From: a virus
Virus record (IMG/VR): IMGVR_UViG_3300027771_001853
Span: 186,001-250,000 of that record
Reading direction: 5' to 3' (one strand)
DNA: 64,000 bases
Shown here: in pieces, positions 12,101-18,735 of the stretch
Position numbering within the stretch: position 1 is the stretch's first letter
How the letters are laid out: each line of letters begins with the position of its first letter
Made by a program: the position numbers and the translations under genes
The notes under the pieces: generated by a model
Seen by the model: the letters and a program-made list of their open reading frames with translations, nothing else
The model's database searches: none
Told to the model about the DNA's origin: nothing

Positions 12101-15100
12101 GTAAATGGGTCGTATACCGTTAAAGTTAGTGGGTTGGTTGTGTCCCCAGTTAACATATCCATACTTACAAAATTCCCATCTTTGTCAAGTACGTTTAAAC
12201 TTAACTTAAGTGATTCAGCCCCTATTATTGGTCCAAACAATGGAGCAGCTCCTTGAATATTTCCGGGAGCACATGACCAAGGGGTGGGAATAGTAAAGGC
12301 ACATTGACCAGATATAATCAGACTTTCGTCAATCCACGTATGTTGGAACTGTTGTGGTGTACCCCCCGAACAACTAGGTAGTTGTCTTACAATGTAAAGG
12401 TCTTCACAATCATATAGTAAACCAGCGGAAATACTACTATTAAGTAATGGGTTTATAGTCCCAGGTATTGGATTGGCGTTTAATGTTGTACCATCAAAAA
12501 TACACACATAACCAGCTGATGAATTACAATTTCCTGGACCAAAAGAACATTCATCCAAATAAGTATAAAAATTGTTAGTTCCTGGTACGTTAGATAACCC
12601 ACTCATATGAGCATATGGGTTAGGTGGACTTGTAAATACGGTAAAATCACCCAAATAAGTTACACTACCATTAACCCATGGTTGTATCTGATATACCGGA
12701 TGAACAGTATTATTATAAGGAATAAAAATTAATTTATCATTTAAGCTATCATAACCTAAACAACCTTCACCTAACTCCTCAGTTCTTATACCACTTGTGT
12801 TATTACACACATCATAACCAGTATAAGTTTGAGCTAAAGACCCACTACCTGTGTTAGGGTTTACTTGGTATATGTGTAAGTCGTATCTAGATGTACCATT
12901 ACAAGTATCATCTATTTTATGTTCTAAAAATGCCCCATATAAAAAGTTATTTGTTGTTCTTTTAGCGAACCCTTGGAAGAACATATGTGGTATAGCTCCC
13001 CACATTGTTGGGTCTTTTAAAGCAATAGGTAACGTGGTTTGGGTGTGGGGTGAAGTTTTATGTATCGAATAAAAACCATTATTTCCTGTGGTTCCCGTAT
13101 TGATTATCTCCCAAGCTCCTGTAATTAAGCAACACTCATCACAACACGGTATCGTTGTCGTTGTTGTTGACGCGTAAGGGTCTGGTGTTGTCGTACTAGT
13201 AACGCAATCACCAGTAAGTGGTATAGTACCAAAATCACATGGGTCTGGTGTTGTAGTTGTTGTGGTTGGTGGTACCGTGGTTGTTGTTGTTGTTGGACAA
13301 TCACCAGTTAACGGGATTGTACCAAAATCACATGGGTCAAGTGTTGTTGTAGTTGTTGTTTGACCAGGTAACGTGGTTGTAGTTGTTGTTTGACCAGGTA
13401 ACGTGGTTGTAGTTGTTGTTTGGCCAGGTAATGTAGTTGTAGTTGTAAAACCTAAAATTGTTGTGGTGGTAGTAACACACTCACACTGACCATCAGTCAC
13501 CAAAAAGTCGTTCGCTAAAGGTGGGATGCCGTCATAGATAGTTGTTAATGTACTCCCAGTACCAACTAATAGATAATTGTTTGCTCCAATATCCCTAATA
13601 AGGCTCCACCAGTTATTAGATATCGGTAGTGACCCCCAAGGGTTTTGTTTTATTAATATACCGTGTGTTAATATACTATTAGAAGGGTTACTAATGTGGT
13701 TATATATGTACGGTGAAGTCACATCATTACAATAAGAACCTTCTAACATATCACCAGGATACGTTACACCAGATAATACACCTTGGAAATACTCTACAGG
13801 GTAAATACACACACATTCTGTAGTGGTGGTTGTGGTTGTTGGTTCTGGTGGGATATAAGTCGTTGTTGTTGTGGTAGAAGGGCATTCAGCTGTAATATAC
13901 TCAGTATACGAACAACCGTCTGGTGCTAACACTTCCACACAATACGTTTTACAACATTCTAAAGTCAAATCAAAACAAGTGGTACTTGCTGTACACCAAC
14001 CAAAATGTGGAGCTGTACATCCTGACACGTACATTATTTGGCAATTGGTACAATCTGAATCACATAAAGATATTGTAGAGTTTGTAAAATCTGGAGAAAC
14101 ATCTATACTATACTCTTCTGTACAAAGTGTTGTGGTAGTTGTAACAACAGGTTCTATAATCTCAAACCCAAACATTTTATGATTGTAATTAGGTACGTAT
14201 GTTGTTTGTGTTGACGCTGTTTGGGGTACCACCTCCCAGTTATAGGTTTGTGGGTCTATTTTAGCTAACCCATTGTAGGATAGAAAGTAAAATTTATCAT
14301 CATACTCATCGTAGGTTAAGTCACCAACCCACGCTCTTCCACCAAATGGTATATTACGACCCGCTTGGTTATTAATAACATATGAAACATGTGCTGAACA
14401 ATAACTTAATACTGTGTTAACCCCATTGTTTGTGTTTATGTGTTGGAATGTTAGACCACTTGTCATCCCACTGATATAGCCTACCGCGTATAACTCACTC
14501 TGTCTATACGCTAAACCAAGACCACTATTTAAAAAACAGGTAGTCCCAGAATAAAATGGTTGTTGTGGTGTTGCATTTGGATGACTAACACTCCAAGTGT
14601 GTAAATATAAATCACCAACAGCTGGGTAAACCCATGAACCCATACCACCCATTGTCATATCAACCCCTTGCATGTTTGTACACCTTAATAAGGTAAAACA
14701 ATCGTTTGCTTCATCATAAGCAAATCCACCAACTAAAGGTTGCCACCCATGGTTATCGTAAGGTAATGTTAATGTAAGCCCCGAATATATTGTTTTGGTC
14801 CTACCTCCCCAGTCTTGGTCTGTTTTGAAGATTTGTCCTGGTAATTGCCAAGAACTTATGGAACCATTTTCACCAGCGAACCCATAAAGTTTTTTATTCT
14901 TTTGGGTCATTCCATAGTATGGGTCCATATTAAAAAATGGACCAGAGTACGAAGATTCTGGAGATTCTGTGATACCCGCTTCGTTCCTAGGTATTAATGG
15001 TGGTGGTGAACCTACGGGGGCTAAATTCCACTCATATAAATCATACTTCCATATGTTAGGTCCAGAAATTGAACCTTGTTGTATAGTATAAGCGGAGAAA

Positions 15101-15114
15101 TTTGGTGAAGGCAT
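1576..15114 (-). CDS. Giant 4512-residue modular, mucin-like tail adhesin
   Basis: One uninterrupted frame of 4512 codons. Residues about 1-330 look like a beta-propeller-type repeat (motifs such as GGFAYDEANDCF and GDLTYDEYDDKFYFLSYN). The rest alternates Cys-rich modules with linkers of five to seven Thr, more than 40 such runs. Recognisable parts are a second propeller-like region near residues 700-900, a VWA-like domain with a DGSGS MIDAS motif near residue 1425, two DUF1566/C-type-lectin-like domains near 2800-2980 and 3095-3400 (GGVVFYHDGQG, then WYLPTIKEM, YYWTSSE and RPVRKF), and five related CC-containing modules at the C-terminus. No signal peptide or membrane segment is visible. 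It sits between other Cys-rich proteins and is most likely a virion fibre or adhesin that binds the host surface. Thr runs use mixed ACA, ACT and ACC codons. The function is inferred; the frame is unambiguous. Confidence 0.85.
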   Translation of the reverse strand: MPSPNFSAYTIQQGSISGPNIWKYDLYEWNLAPVGSPPPLIPRNEAGITESPESSYSGPFFNMDPYYGMTQKNKKLYGFAGENGSISSWQLPGQIFKTDQDWGGRTKTIYSGLTLTLPYDNHGWQPLVGGFAYDEANDCFTLLRCTNMQGVDMTMGGMGSWVYPAVGDLYLHTWSVSHPNATPQQPFYSGTTCFLNSGLGLAYRQSELYAVGYISGMTSGLTFQHINTNNGVNTVLSYCSAHVSYVINNQAGRNIPFGGRAWVGDLTYDEYDDKFYFLSYNGLAKIDPQTYNWEVVPQTASTQTTYVPNYNHKMFGFEIIEPVVTTTTTLCTEEYSIDVSPDFTNSTISLCDSDCTNCQIMYVSGCTAPHFGWCTASTTCFDLTLECCKTYCVEVLAPDGCSYTEYITAECPSTTTTTTYIPPEPTTTTTTTECVCIYPVEYFQGVLSGVTYPGDMLEGSYCNDVTSPYIYNHISNPSNSILTHGILIKQNPWGSLPISNNWWSLIRDIGANNYLLVGTGSTLTTIYDGIPPLANDFLVTDGQCECVTTTTTILGFTTTTTLPGQTTTTTTLPGQTTTTTTLPGQTTTTTTLDPCDFGTIPLTGDCPTTTTTTVPPTTTTTTPDPCDFGTIPLTGDCVTSTTTPDPYASTTTTTIPCCDECCLITGAWEIINTGTTGNNGFYSIHKTSPHTQTTLPIALKDPTMWGAIPHMFFQGFAKRTTNNFLYGAFLEHKIDDTCNGTSRYDLHIYQVNPNTGSGSLAQTYTGYDVCNNTSGIRTEELGEGCLGYDSLNDKLIFIPYNNTVHPVYQIQPWVNGSVTYLGDFTVFTSPPNPYAHMSGLSNVPGTNNFYTYLDECSFGPGNCNSSAGYVCIFDGTTLNANPIPGTINPLLNSSISAGLLYDCEDLYIVRQLPSCSGGTPQQFQHTWIDESLIISGQCAFTIPTPWSCAPGNIQGAAPLFGPIIGAESLKLSLNVLDKDGNFVSMDMLTGDTTNPLTLTVYDPFTNTNIGQWDYNIVMDGNFPGVPSCMPTTPSPCGEGTLQHQNCTGNRDWYQAGVAQCGQWPNSPAGNCANILYLENPANIGLGVMVGEPSQFEITLQFGGMGTPCQPEYAEIWKDGGMTTPGEIVTQGVFDVGTNGNLPGVGTFKDQVMGAEYMKVLMYDSAQSGQVFNGDNFTASTNNWNFTVRHPDGSGTIIGSWKYELVRYPTGPGFPVAICDATPPISAGAGGGRCRGGAAPCIAGAPALTPTPLMEHTYCFFFKNPIPAGSPIDLSDYAPGSSHGNDIEISWGENTCCSGATDNLVLTKYTLPSGPITNTILGSISGVTALAGLECAGSFCETPDNPCPTTTTTTVPVSTTTTTDPCAPSTTTSTTTLGPPTTTTTTPAPPTTTTTTLLVSCECECPPTPPSECPCIFSGTNFYVFYDGSGSFAVSVAQLANNVVLPWWQQFIQTLPGYTGCLYQATVPPPQQQSESWLRYSRYPWEGTNAFIPTPVGISVPQGVCGSGLDMPIAAALNDPNAVVISFVNETEPWYNDSPWLPVCNAPSGVGVITPPVPCTDWNTNQLNSINVTSGLQKITPTENYLRDFDSFMGTYYNGVWDQPTGTPGNNGSFNSFVYTLPVNDTQQERITQLNAYGAVEGRVVPAVDFVDIGAANNGGGLYNFDAIKQTNPYCADACFWNSGYGPGKTPDGRCVSGLTHFGFISVHSHEYLLSNWLGTTQANNIGIATLSATVCFHTACTSGITVEECCITGSTAEQWIVDNPGSVSGLAIGETFNDIDHKACYKVIVTPNPLPPNGITLNPLGLFGIDNCVECMANGDGEDPYCAPTTTTTTKIFRTTTTTSTTFRQIYGVERCCCPSADTRTYQPIMPEGTHYSKPKTTVTLGDYVNLNPLPNSTPLPTIPLNANANVDVTLHMFEDCPGDPSIPQLNGYPKFAPVWLDSQTGYVDSAYLGQDLAAVQEYSLNNQNFYNHLGSPNPGEVITVEMEWTVACPDSGIALGTFTNCIKYLGVYTWSYPNDPIFALGNCSNFGILMAIFCDYWIAYVGNRIWGPLSVNYDICPVGTATVLSTHNDCYSCDGGLAEIRTFHVFEECELFSFLPSPTSSPFPPGVGISAIDAPGTTSGLIDFMTAVGLDDMVTRGNYFYSWVGSPGVGQVVTLHSTLNGFNNDVLCLKYMGTVSSSAVPYYPVGNWWHFGVNGLSTGGTNNECCVCEDLQSLSMLQQVPQFIGDTRDIFGQITSPEKTKLITTAPTVLYYEPTNGGVNKVGWEDINVNGLAYLVKVWTKDGDQYVTKSDTTSCTYIDKKAFTPPTTTPTTTYAIPPTTTTTTYAIPPTTTTTTYTIPPITTTTTVFGQLTTTTTYAIPTTTTTTYAIPTTTTTTYAIPTTTTTTLFGQTTTTTTQQLASGGGPLSNFVRNDGTSVNALKIGDFINLYQDNAYGHQSIEILDIVDQVKYESGEARCLGQKLNISTDVGVVPLFSRFQNLESSLSQSPTLTTTTTITKSTAPVSHLFEVCWNEISDYIPNIASILGTVNKTWGIEYFGTPNYIGDACYDGVTNTSTVPSVDYLANNLDFYQYLGSPSVGETVRWCYWNDNITYTNGPSGLGPSRIPGMTCTCLRYMGQGTPDFYSNLVCTVTNSTNGTTCSDCDTNPNSGWGGSLTNKGITWDDTTTNMGLNSCCCNDDYPNGANCMPERINDTGCSGFTYTDLSAIPIGGTWYDATSGECFTHIADPGLTYFDFTAPVPNPGGPYIDCDACEQINEIICEPVTTTTTRPSEIWGLKPCCCEDDVIIGVVPNVGDVGQAGGFVFHVDTINNIIYEVAPKSTEIGGFGMRWGCWGTPVLPSPTLGTSIGMGKINTNEIIAAGCPDPTPWATYLDTLIYNGYDDWFAPSYNEWLKLWFNIGPGQALLSPLYNLADLDDLKPFSGSTDQPPIWITSSEHPANPVYDTIAIGLPTTWGTTMQVLQKNFLFMWLRPVRSYNYATCSGYTTTDLSTVPIGNTWFDPLSGQCYERIAYPGPTNYNVNVPLNGPYDDCECCEITHKIVDDCVTTTTTIWDPPKTTTTTTNRPTTTTTTRPHICYGIKPCCCLTGQTYSIGDTGPAGGVVFYHDGQGNYLEASPYDVNLSNYDLPQNIIAANATDSAHTFTMWGCMNLYVSGTSREIFAGSDNTSKINNACTPDIYGYPCCPSCTTDVNWARTNPCSGNTVPFTYDCKDKKADAGGGYLDCTKEYIGNSVWPNPGSNLDASNITLHSAAHICSTFSFSGYTDWYLPTIKEMNEMYNGLVGSTGGQTIGLENPLAAGPPNETFYSTYNFAEGGYYWTSSECDASRAEYFPMFNGFNNIHLSLGMSNGPNYPTGTPCSGRDSIFPELFSSELHSKSLIPYPDINNNIIQGSPKYIRPVRKFTTTNETCSGCTKTDLSFMPIGQVFYDVGTNMCYERIEIPGPDLYNISVVPSIFYQDCFSIGGCLDTHHIVCTTTTVPPTTTTTTAWSATTTTSTVPPTTTTTTCQGLSACCKTNNIVFARWCGDLTNPASGLTSYNAFYDTLTNECWETIGREQGPIISINYPPIPLYSCAACEIPCTTTTTTVCLPFALSACCEEYVFSLTADCNTILSYPNDQTDILVGQGLLGTINGVPGCYVVVPSEPSAPVVPAGFTYQFWCTNSVAAGDPPCICSGCTETNFSWSVPCPSTTTTTTKRCADCFCLSGVSHLEIFYTGTSTSVEDDVCLTSADGTYCLDEIQGGSAPDYIYVNQNNAPGIGHYQIVPFQYVNIPPLEIASWVVQWCDNINCVGGNNPYQIATASTIVNTSIPASNPAWDLGQTVWEYIDNQIGPISVNPRNVDKQDPCYNYSGTSHTGCCTTYGLLTCCYDPTNPYWGENLCCNKNQVYYNTVYDIPSLVSGTTGNPSIVPIDTIHTPCPNMCLTIVDEAIHTYEPVVGAPMLTLNNIDDVWTTDYPYACMICREMYQPCSCPTTTTTTVPPTTTTTTGPVTTTTTSSGPLGLENCCDPTLQFVAAGTLYTILAGMNLGDAFYSTIMPSDYTGCWKIINNPVGIIQTNMFAPSFVSSSCAELNTNTNYTLCCPVTTTTTIPVSTTTTTPSPTLGVRQCCPPYDEYIATGVILTWLNSNLILGDVVYGNIITAPFSLQEGCWEFVSNVSGPGVAVSITPVNIYSSLVYQDPCNICVLDEEAPCTTTTTIGGTIGVESCCMDPVTGAFDQYVALGAFEVYLNGLIVGQAFSTQLVDTTGLIIRGCFKVINNPIGLSVSTFTTPGIVYSDCYTLDQALPLGCCAPLPTTTTTTTQEVQYVKHCCTGDVYELVGDPGAVSGVAGLNNDDTFRLVVSGGQFDGMACCFHKCVGCAPIVGTISGTFLFPIWPAGLTDQCDTCEDKGQSVGCCPTTTTTTVNVTGRGLEECCSDTNGVFQQYVAIGTLLTDINGLSLGSSHLFIISGVPVCARIINSPTGPTVTGAVLLSPPAPTPCAGLQAWLPYQNQDPTLRIPCCPVTTTTTCTPI
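7961..8050 (-). repeat. 30-bp tandem repeat, three copies, Thr-run linker
   Basis: Three consecutive 30-bp units (7961-7990, 7991-8020, 8021-8050). The first two are identical and the third differs near its end. Each encodes a Tyr-Ala-Ile-Pro spacer plus six Thr. Positioned in frame, so copy changes alter linker length by 10 residues. Confidence 0.85.
8083..8186 (-). repeat. Imperfect 33-bp tandem repeats, Thr-run linker
   Basis: Three related units of about 33 bp (8083-8115, 8116-8148, 8149-8186) continue the same linker. They encode a Pro-Pro-containing spacer plus Thr runs. Third-base variation between copies shows some age. Confidence 0.7.
13361..13450 (-). repeat. 30-bp tandem repeat, three copies, Thr-run linker
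   Basis: Units at 13361-13390 and 13391-13420 are identical; the third (13421-13450) is diverged. Each encodes a Leu-Pro-Gly-Gln spacer plus six Thr. Nearby, at about 13201-13247 and 13294-13340, two copies of a Cys-Asp-Phe-Gly module are also nearly the same. Confidence 0.85.
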
Positions 15115-15131
15115 ATAATTAAAATATTAAA

Positions 15132-15974
15132 TTATGAACATGCTCCTGAGTAGGTCACACCGTTAGTTATTCCACTATACACAGATATATAAGTTCCTAC
15201 CAGAGTGGCACCGGTAAGTAGTCTAACTGGGGTAAATGTAGTACCAGAAGTACTGGAAGCATAGACTTCCCAACCATAAACACCCGTAGTTAAAAGAGAG
15301 TATTTCAAATGACTATCCCAATAATTTTCTTTTGTTAACCCGGAGGACGAGTAACTAGAAAAAGGGTAACTATACTCAAGAGTGAATCCTGTTGAGATTA
15401 CGTGGTCCCTGAAAGTCCCAGCTGTAGTTGTAACACCACTTAGACAAACGGACTGTAAACAGTACGCTGTATTAGATTCACAAGCTGTGTTATAAGCTAT
15501 CGAATCAGTAAATTTAAAGAAAGGACCTGTATTATCTGTAGTAGCTGAAACCACTTGTACCGTACCAAACATATCCGTTTTATAATATTTTCCATTTGTT
15601 AACCCAGGAGCGTTTACAGCTCTACCAATTAGATTTGTATTTCCTGATGTACTTTGTGGGGATATAACTCCTTGTACCATAACATTGTATGGGTTATAGG
15701 TGCACCCGGTCCCACCAAAAATTGTAGTGGCGGTTAAACAACAAGTACCACTGAAACAATCACAGTTTTCACACTCTGGATGTGGTACGGAAATAGTCTT
15801 TATGCAGTAGTCTTCACCACAAGGAATACACATTGGAAAACATACATTTCCAAATACGTCACCAGGACCTGTCTGTCCCGAATAAACGCAATTAGTACAA
15901 CCAGATTGGCACAAATATACATCATAAGGTGCACTACTTCCGGTTATATAAAAATTGATACAATTTTGAGCCAT
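15132..15974 (-). CDS. Cys-rich virion protein, unknown
   Basis: A 280-residue protein whose first 95 residues are packed with cysteines (CQSGCTNCVYSG, CIPCGEDYC, CENCDCFSGTCC). This part resembles a module near residues 330-390 of the giant neighbour, which also has a CxxCxxC pattern (CDSDCTNC). The second half is Ser/Thr/Gly/Tyr-rich and looks like beta-structure, as in phage fibre proteins. It has no Thr runs. It lies between two Thr-run proteins, 17 nt before the giant gene, and has a TATTTATA element 17 nt before its own start. That fits a late-expressed structural gene. No known family was recognised. Confidence 0.75.
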   Translation of the reverse strand: MAQNCINFYITGSSAPYDVYLCQSGCTNCVYSGQTGPGDVFGNVCFPMCIPCGEDYCIKTISVPHPECENCDCFSGTCCLTATTIFGGTGCTYNPYNVMVQGVISPQSTSGNTNLIGRAVNAPGLTNGKYYKTDMFGTVQVVSATTDNTGPFFKFTDSIAYNTACESNTAYCLQSVCLSGVTTTAGTFRDHVISTGFTLEYSYPFSSYSSSGLTKENYWDSHLKYSLLTTGVYGWEVYASSTSGTTFTPVRLLTGATLVGTYISVYSGITNGVTYSGACS

Positions 15975-15991
15975 ATTATTATAATTATTCT

Positions 15992-15998
15992 ATAAATA
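15992..15998 (-). promoter_or_regulatory. TATTTAT late-promoter-like element
   Basis: TATTTAT on the minus strand, followed by A, 17 nt before the ATG at 15974. Confidence 0.45.
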
Positions 15999-16035
15999 TA
16001 TTACCATCTATTATTACTTGTAATTTCATGATTAA

Positions 16036-17235
16036 TTATTGATTACAAGTTGCACAATTGATAAACTGGTTAGATAATGTATTACCATCAATAATCCTCA
16101 AGGTAGATACATCTGGTACACACGGTTCCACTGTTGTTCTATAACACCCACTATATGTTAGCGAGCCATTAGGGTCATATGTACCATTAGTTAACCCAGA
16201 GAAACTATAATACCCACCATCTACTAATAGTGGTGACGCACATGGTCGTATCAAAGATAGAAACCAAGCGTTCGCATTACAATCAGATATACCATAACAA
16301 ACGGGTGGGTTACAAGTTGTTGTAGTTGTTGTTGGTACTGGTATTGTGGTAGTTGTGGTTGTTGGTGCCGTGTATGTTGTTGTCGTTGTTGTTGGTTCTG
16401 GTATTGTGGTAGTGCTTGTGGTAGTTTCACATGGTTCGTCATCAATTATCGGTGGGCAACATAAACATTCTGGTTCTGAAACAAAAACAGTGTATGATGT
16501 TTTTATAAATCCACCACAGTCTTGGTTTGTTTTTTGTATACTAGTACTAAAAGTGTAGATTCCTGTTCCGTAATTGTAGTCATTTTCTATTTTACTCTTA
16601 ATCCAATCAGGTATGTTAGTATTGGGTGACCAAGTAAACCCACTAGACTCCCAACAAGTACCAGCACTAAAGTGACCAGTATATATGTCAGTAACCTCAC
16701 TAAGACTACATTCACAATTATCAGCATTTAATAATTGTGTATCCGGAGATAATTCCCAATAATAAGGGTAACCACAACCAGACCAACAGATTTCTACCTT
16801 ATCTGCGTTTCTTTTTAAAGAATTGGTCCAACCGTTATCCATCCCCGTTAACCCTATATCACAGATGGATGTGATAAATCCACCCATTTCTGTACACCCA
16901 GAGGTATAACAATCAACCCCACAATCTATACAATCCAAATCTTTTGCTGATGGTGTTGCGTGACACCAACATGTACCACTTATACTCAATATTGTATTGT
17001 TAGGGTAAAATGTACCACATTCCATAGTCAATTGCAATGAAGAGGACGGGTTACCTAAGTCTATCCAGACGGGTAAAACCTCACAATCATCGTAACCAAT
17101 GATATTTTTAGAGTATAAAACTTCCGTGTTAATATCCCTTTCATCAGCTACTAAGAAAAAATCATAGTAGGATGTGTAGTCTAATTTAGCGTCTAATCTA
17201 TTAAAATAATAATTCTTTAAATTCTGTGGTCCCAT
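16036..17235 (-). CDS. Cys-rich protein with Thr-run linker, tail-associated
   Basis: A 399-residue protein. Residues about 1-270 are Cys- and Trp-rich, with pairs and clusters such as CIDCGVDCYTSGC and CLCCPP. A Pro-Thr linker of four Thr blocks follows (pattern PEPTTTTTTYTAP, coding at about 16315-16440). After it comes a C-terminal module starting CYGISDCNANAW, of the type seen after linkers in the giant neighbour. It is the first gene of the minus-strand fibre cluster. A TATTTAT element lies 5 nt before its ATG, in a 50-nt divergent spacer shared with the plus-strand gene at 17286. It is probably a tail-fibre or adhesin component. No family was recognised. Confidence 0.75.
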   Translation of the reverse strand: MGPQNLKNYYFNRLDAKLDYTSYYDFFLVADERDINTEVLYSKNIIGYDDCEVLPVWIDLGNPSSSLQLTMECGTFYPNNTILSISGTCWCHATPSAKDLDCIDCGVDCYTSGCTEMGGFITSICDIGLTGMDNGWTNSLKRNADKVEICWSGCGYPYYWELSPDTQLLNADNCECSLSEVTDIYTGHFSAGTCWESSGFTWSPNTNIPDWIKSKIENDYNYGTGIYTFSTSIQKTNQDCGGFIKTSYTVFVSEPECLCCPPIIDDEPCETTTSTTTIPEPTTTTTTYTAPTTTTTTIPVPTTTTTTCNPPVCYGISDCNANAWFLSLIRPCASPLLVDGGYYSFSGLTNGTYDPNGSLTYSGCYRTTVEPCVPDVSTLRIIDGNTLSNQFINCATCNQ

Positions 17236-17240
17236 TATTC

Positions 17241-17247
17241 ATAAATA
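17241..17247 (-). promoter_or_regulatory. TATTTAT element, divergent spacer
   Basis: TATTTAT on the minus strand, only 5 nt before the ATG at 17235. The same 50-nt spacer holds the plus-strand copy at 17265-17271, so the spacer may drive both directions. Confidence 0.35.
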
Positions 17248-17264
17248 CTTATAGGTGTAGTTAA

Positions 17265-17271
17265 TATTTAT
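17265..17271 (+). promoter_or_regulatory. TATTTAT late-promoter-like element, plus strand
   Basis: TATTTAT 14 nt before the ATG at 17286. It is the only copy noted for a plus-strand gene. Confidence 0.4.
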
Positions 17272-17285
17272 AAGAAAAAGCAAAC

Positions 17286-17945
17286 ATGAAGAAATTAAAA
17301 CATAAAGGTGATTGTGAGACCACACATAATGGGAAAACCCACGATGAATGGGAGTTAGATGAGATAAATAAAGAAGAGGAAGAACTGGAAGAATTAGTAG
17401 ATTATGATGGTTCATTGATTGGTAGTAAGATACCTAATAACGTCAATGTCGCTAATATGACCAGTTCGAGTACTCTGGACCAAACAGTTGATAGGTCACG
17501 TCAAAGAGGTATGAGTTACGATTACTACTATAAACGATATTGGGGTGAAGCCTATTTAGGTAAACAGTTAGGTGCTGATAATGACGATGATGGCCTAATA
17601 AGTACCGATGGTTTAGGTTGGGATGATACCGTGGAAAAGTACGAAGATTTGGGTAAGACAACTAGAAAAGCTCAAGATAAGGCTGTGGAAATGGGTCAAA
17701 TACCGGATGAAGAGGACGTACAGATGATTAATGAAAAATCTAGACAGAGGATGAAGGATATGATTGAAATGATTTTATCTAAAAGAAATGGGGAAAACGA
17801 TTTAAGTGACCCTGTAGAACTCCATGACGTAAATCCTTTGGTTAAAAGAAAATTTAAAAGTCTTAAAAAAGCTATAGAAGCTGATGACCAAGACTTTATG
17901 GAAGTGATAAACAACTTAATGAAAGACGATAATGCCGGACATTAA
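17286..17945 (+). CDS. Acidic hypothetical protein, first of plus-strand island
   Basis: A 219-residue hydrophilic protein, rich in Asp, Glu and Lys and predicted to be mostly helical, with an acidic N-terminus (WELDEINKEEEELEELVDY) and a charged C-terminus. It has no transmembrane segment, signal peptide or enzyme motif I can recognise. It opens a run of five plus-strand genes in an otherwise minus-strand window. The next gene overlaps it by 14 nt. A TATTTAT element at 17265-17271 lies 14 nt before the ATG, suggesting late expression. The location between baseplate and fibre genes makes a virion or assembly role plausible, but that is only context. Confidence 0.7.
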   Translation: MKKLKHKGDCETTHNGKTHDEWELDEINKEEEELEELVDYDGSLIGSKIPNNVNVANMTSSSTLDQTVDRSRQRGMSYDYYYKRYWGEAYLGKQLGADNDDDGLISTDGLGWDDTVEKYEDLGKTTRKAQDKAVEMGQIPDEEDVQMINEKSRQRMKDMIEMILSKRNGENDLSDPVELHDVNPLVKRKFKSLKKAIEADDQDFMEVINNLMKDDNAGH

Positions 17946-18381
17946 TTTAGAAAATAAGACATTTACTTGTCCTGATAAATTAGTTAATAGAATTAAATCT
18001 TCTTTAAATGATTTTAACGGACCAAAAACAACGGAAGGTTACGTTCGTGCACAAAACATAGTTGATAGTCCCGTAATAAGTTTAGCTCTACTAAAAAAAA
18101 TAAATAATTTCTTTAGGAGTAATGACGAAAGTCATCCAGGTTACGAGTTAACTGGTGGTGATTTTGGTAAAAGTACTTTTTCTGAAATGGAGAGACAAAC
18201 TAGGGAGGGGGAATCTAGGGGTCGTAAAACAAAAATGAGGGGTGGTCTTGAGAATACACATAAAAAACCCCATGAAAGAGACGATAATGCAAATGTGACA
18301 GCGGTACACGTCCCAACGGTTGACAAGGCTAATAGACTTAGGGAAAGTATCGATGAAATAAAAAGATTAATAAATATTTAA
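17932..18381 (+). CDS. Hypothetical protein
   Basis: A 149-residue soluble, basic-to-neutral protein. The N-terminal half contains KLVNRIKSSLNDF and SLALLKKINNFF helices. The middle has a Gly- and Arg-rich region (REGESRGRKTKMRGG). The end is a helix, RLRESIDEIKRLINI. The start overlaps the preceding gene by 14 nt, indicating translational coupling, and the next gene starts 17 nt downstream. No known family was recognised. The island context and close packing support a real gene. Confidence 0.65.
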   Translation: MPDINLENKTFTCPDKLVNRIKSSLNDFNGPKTTEGYVRAQNIVDSPVISLALLKKINNFFRSNDESHPGYELTGGDFGKSTFSEMERQTREGESRGRKTKMRGGLENTHKKPHERDDNANVTAVHVPTVDKANRLRESIDEIKRLINI

Positions 18382-18397
18382 ATAAAAACAATTAAAA

Positions 18398-18721
18398 ATG
18401 GCTGATAACAAGTACAATTCAAAACCTGGACAAACATTAACTGACATCGCGGAGATGGAGTATAAAAAAATGATAACTAAAAATATCTACCAACCAAATG
18501 ACCCAGAAAATAATTATTCGGTTAACCATTCGAACGCTACAACTGGTGATGACGAAAAGGGTAAGGGTAACGCAAGTTACTTAGGGGTTTATAGTGATGA
18601 AACTGGTAGTCTAACAGATAAGAACGAAAGAAAATCTTTAGTAGCTAGTAACCTATATAATAAGAAAAAAGAATATTATAATGTTACTGATGAAGCTGGT
18701 GGAAAGTCTGTAGGTATATAA
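18398..18721 (+). CDS. Small hypothetical protein
   Basis: A 107-residue hydrophilic protein rich in Asn, Lys, Asp and Tyr. It starts MADNKYNSKPGQ after an A-rich leader (AATTAAAAATGG) typical of the translation starts in this genome. It contains no recognisable domain, membrane segment or catalytic motif. It is flanked by 16- and 14-nt gaps in the plus-strand island, so it is probably co-transcribed with its neighbours. The function is unknown. Confidence 0.6.
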   Translation: MADNKYNSKPGQTLTDIAEMEYKKMITKNIYQPNDPENNYSVNHSNATTGDDEKGKGNASYLGVYSDETGSLTDKNERKSLVASNLYNKKKEYYNVTDEAGGKSVGI

Positions 18722-18735
18722 ACTAGTTAATTAAA

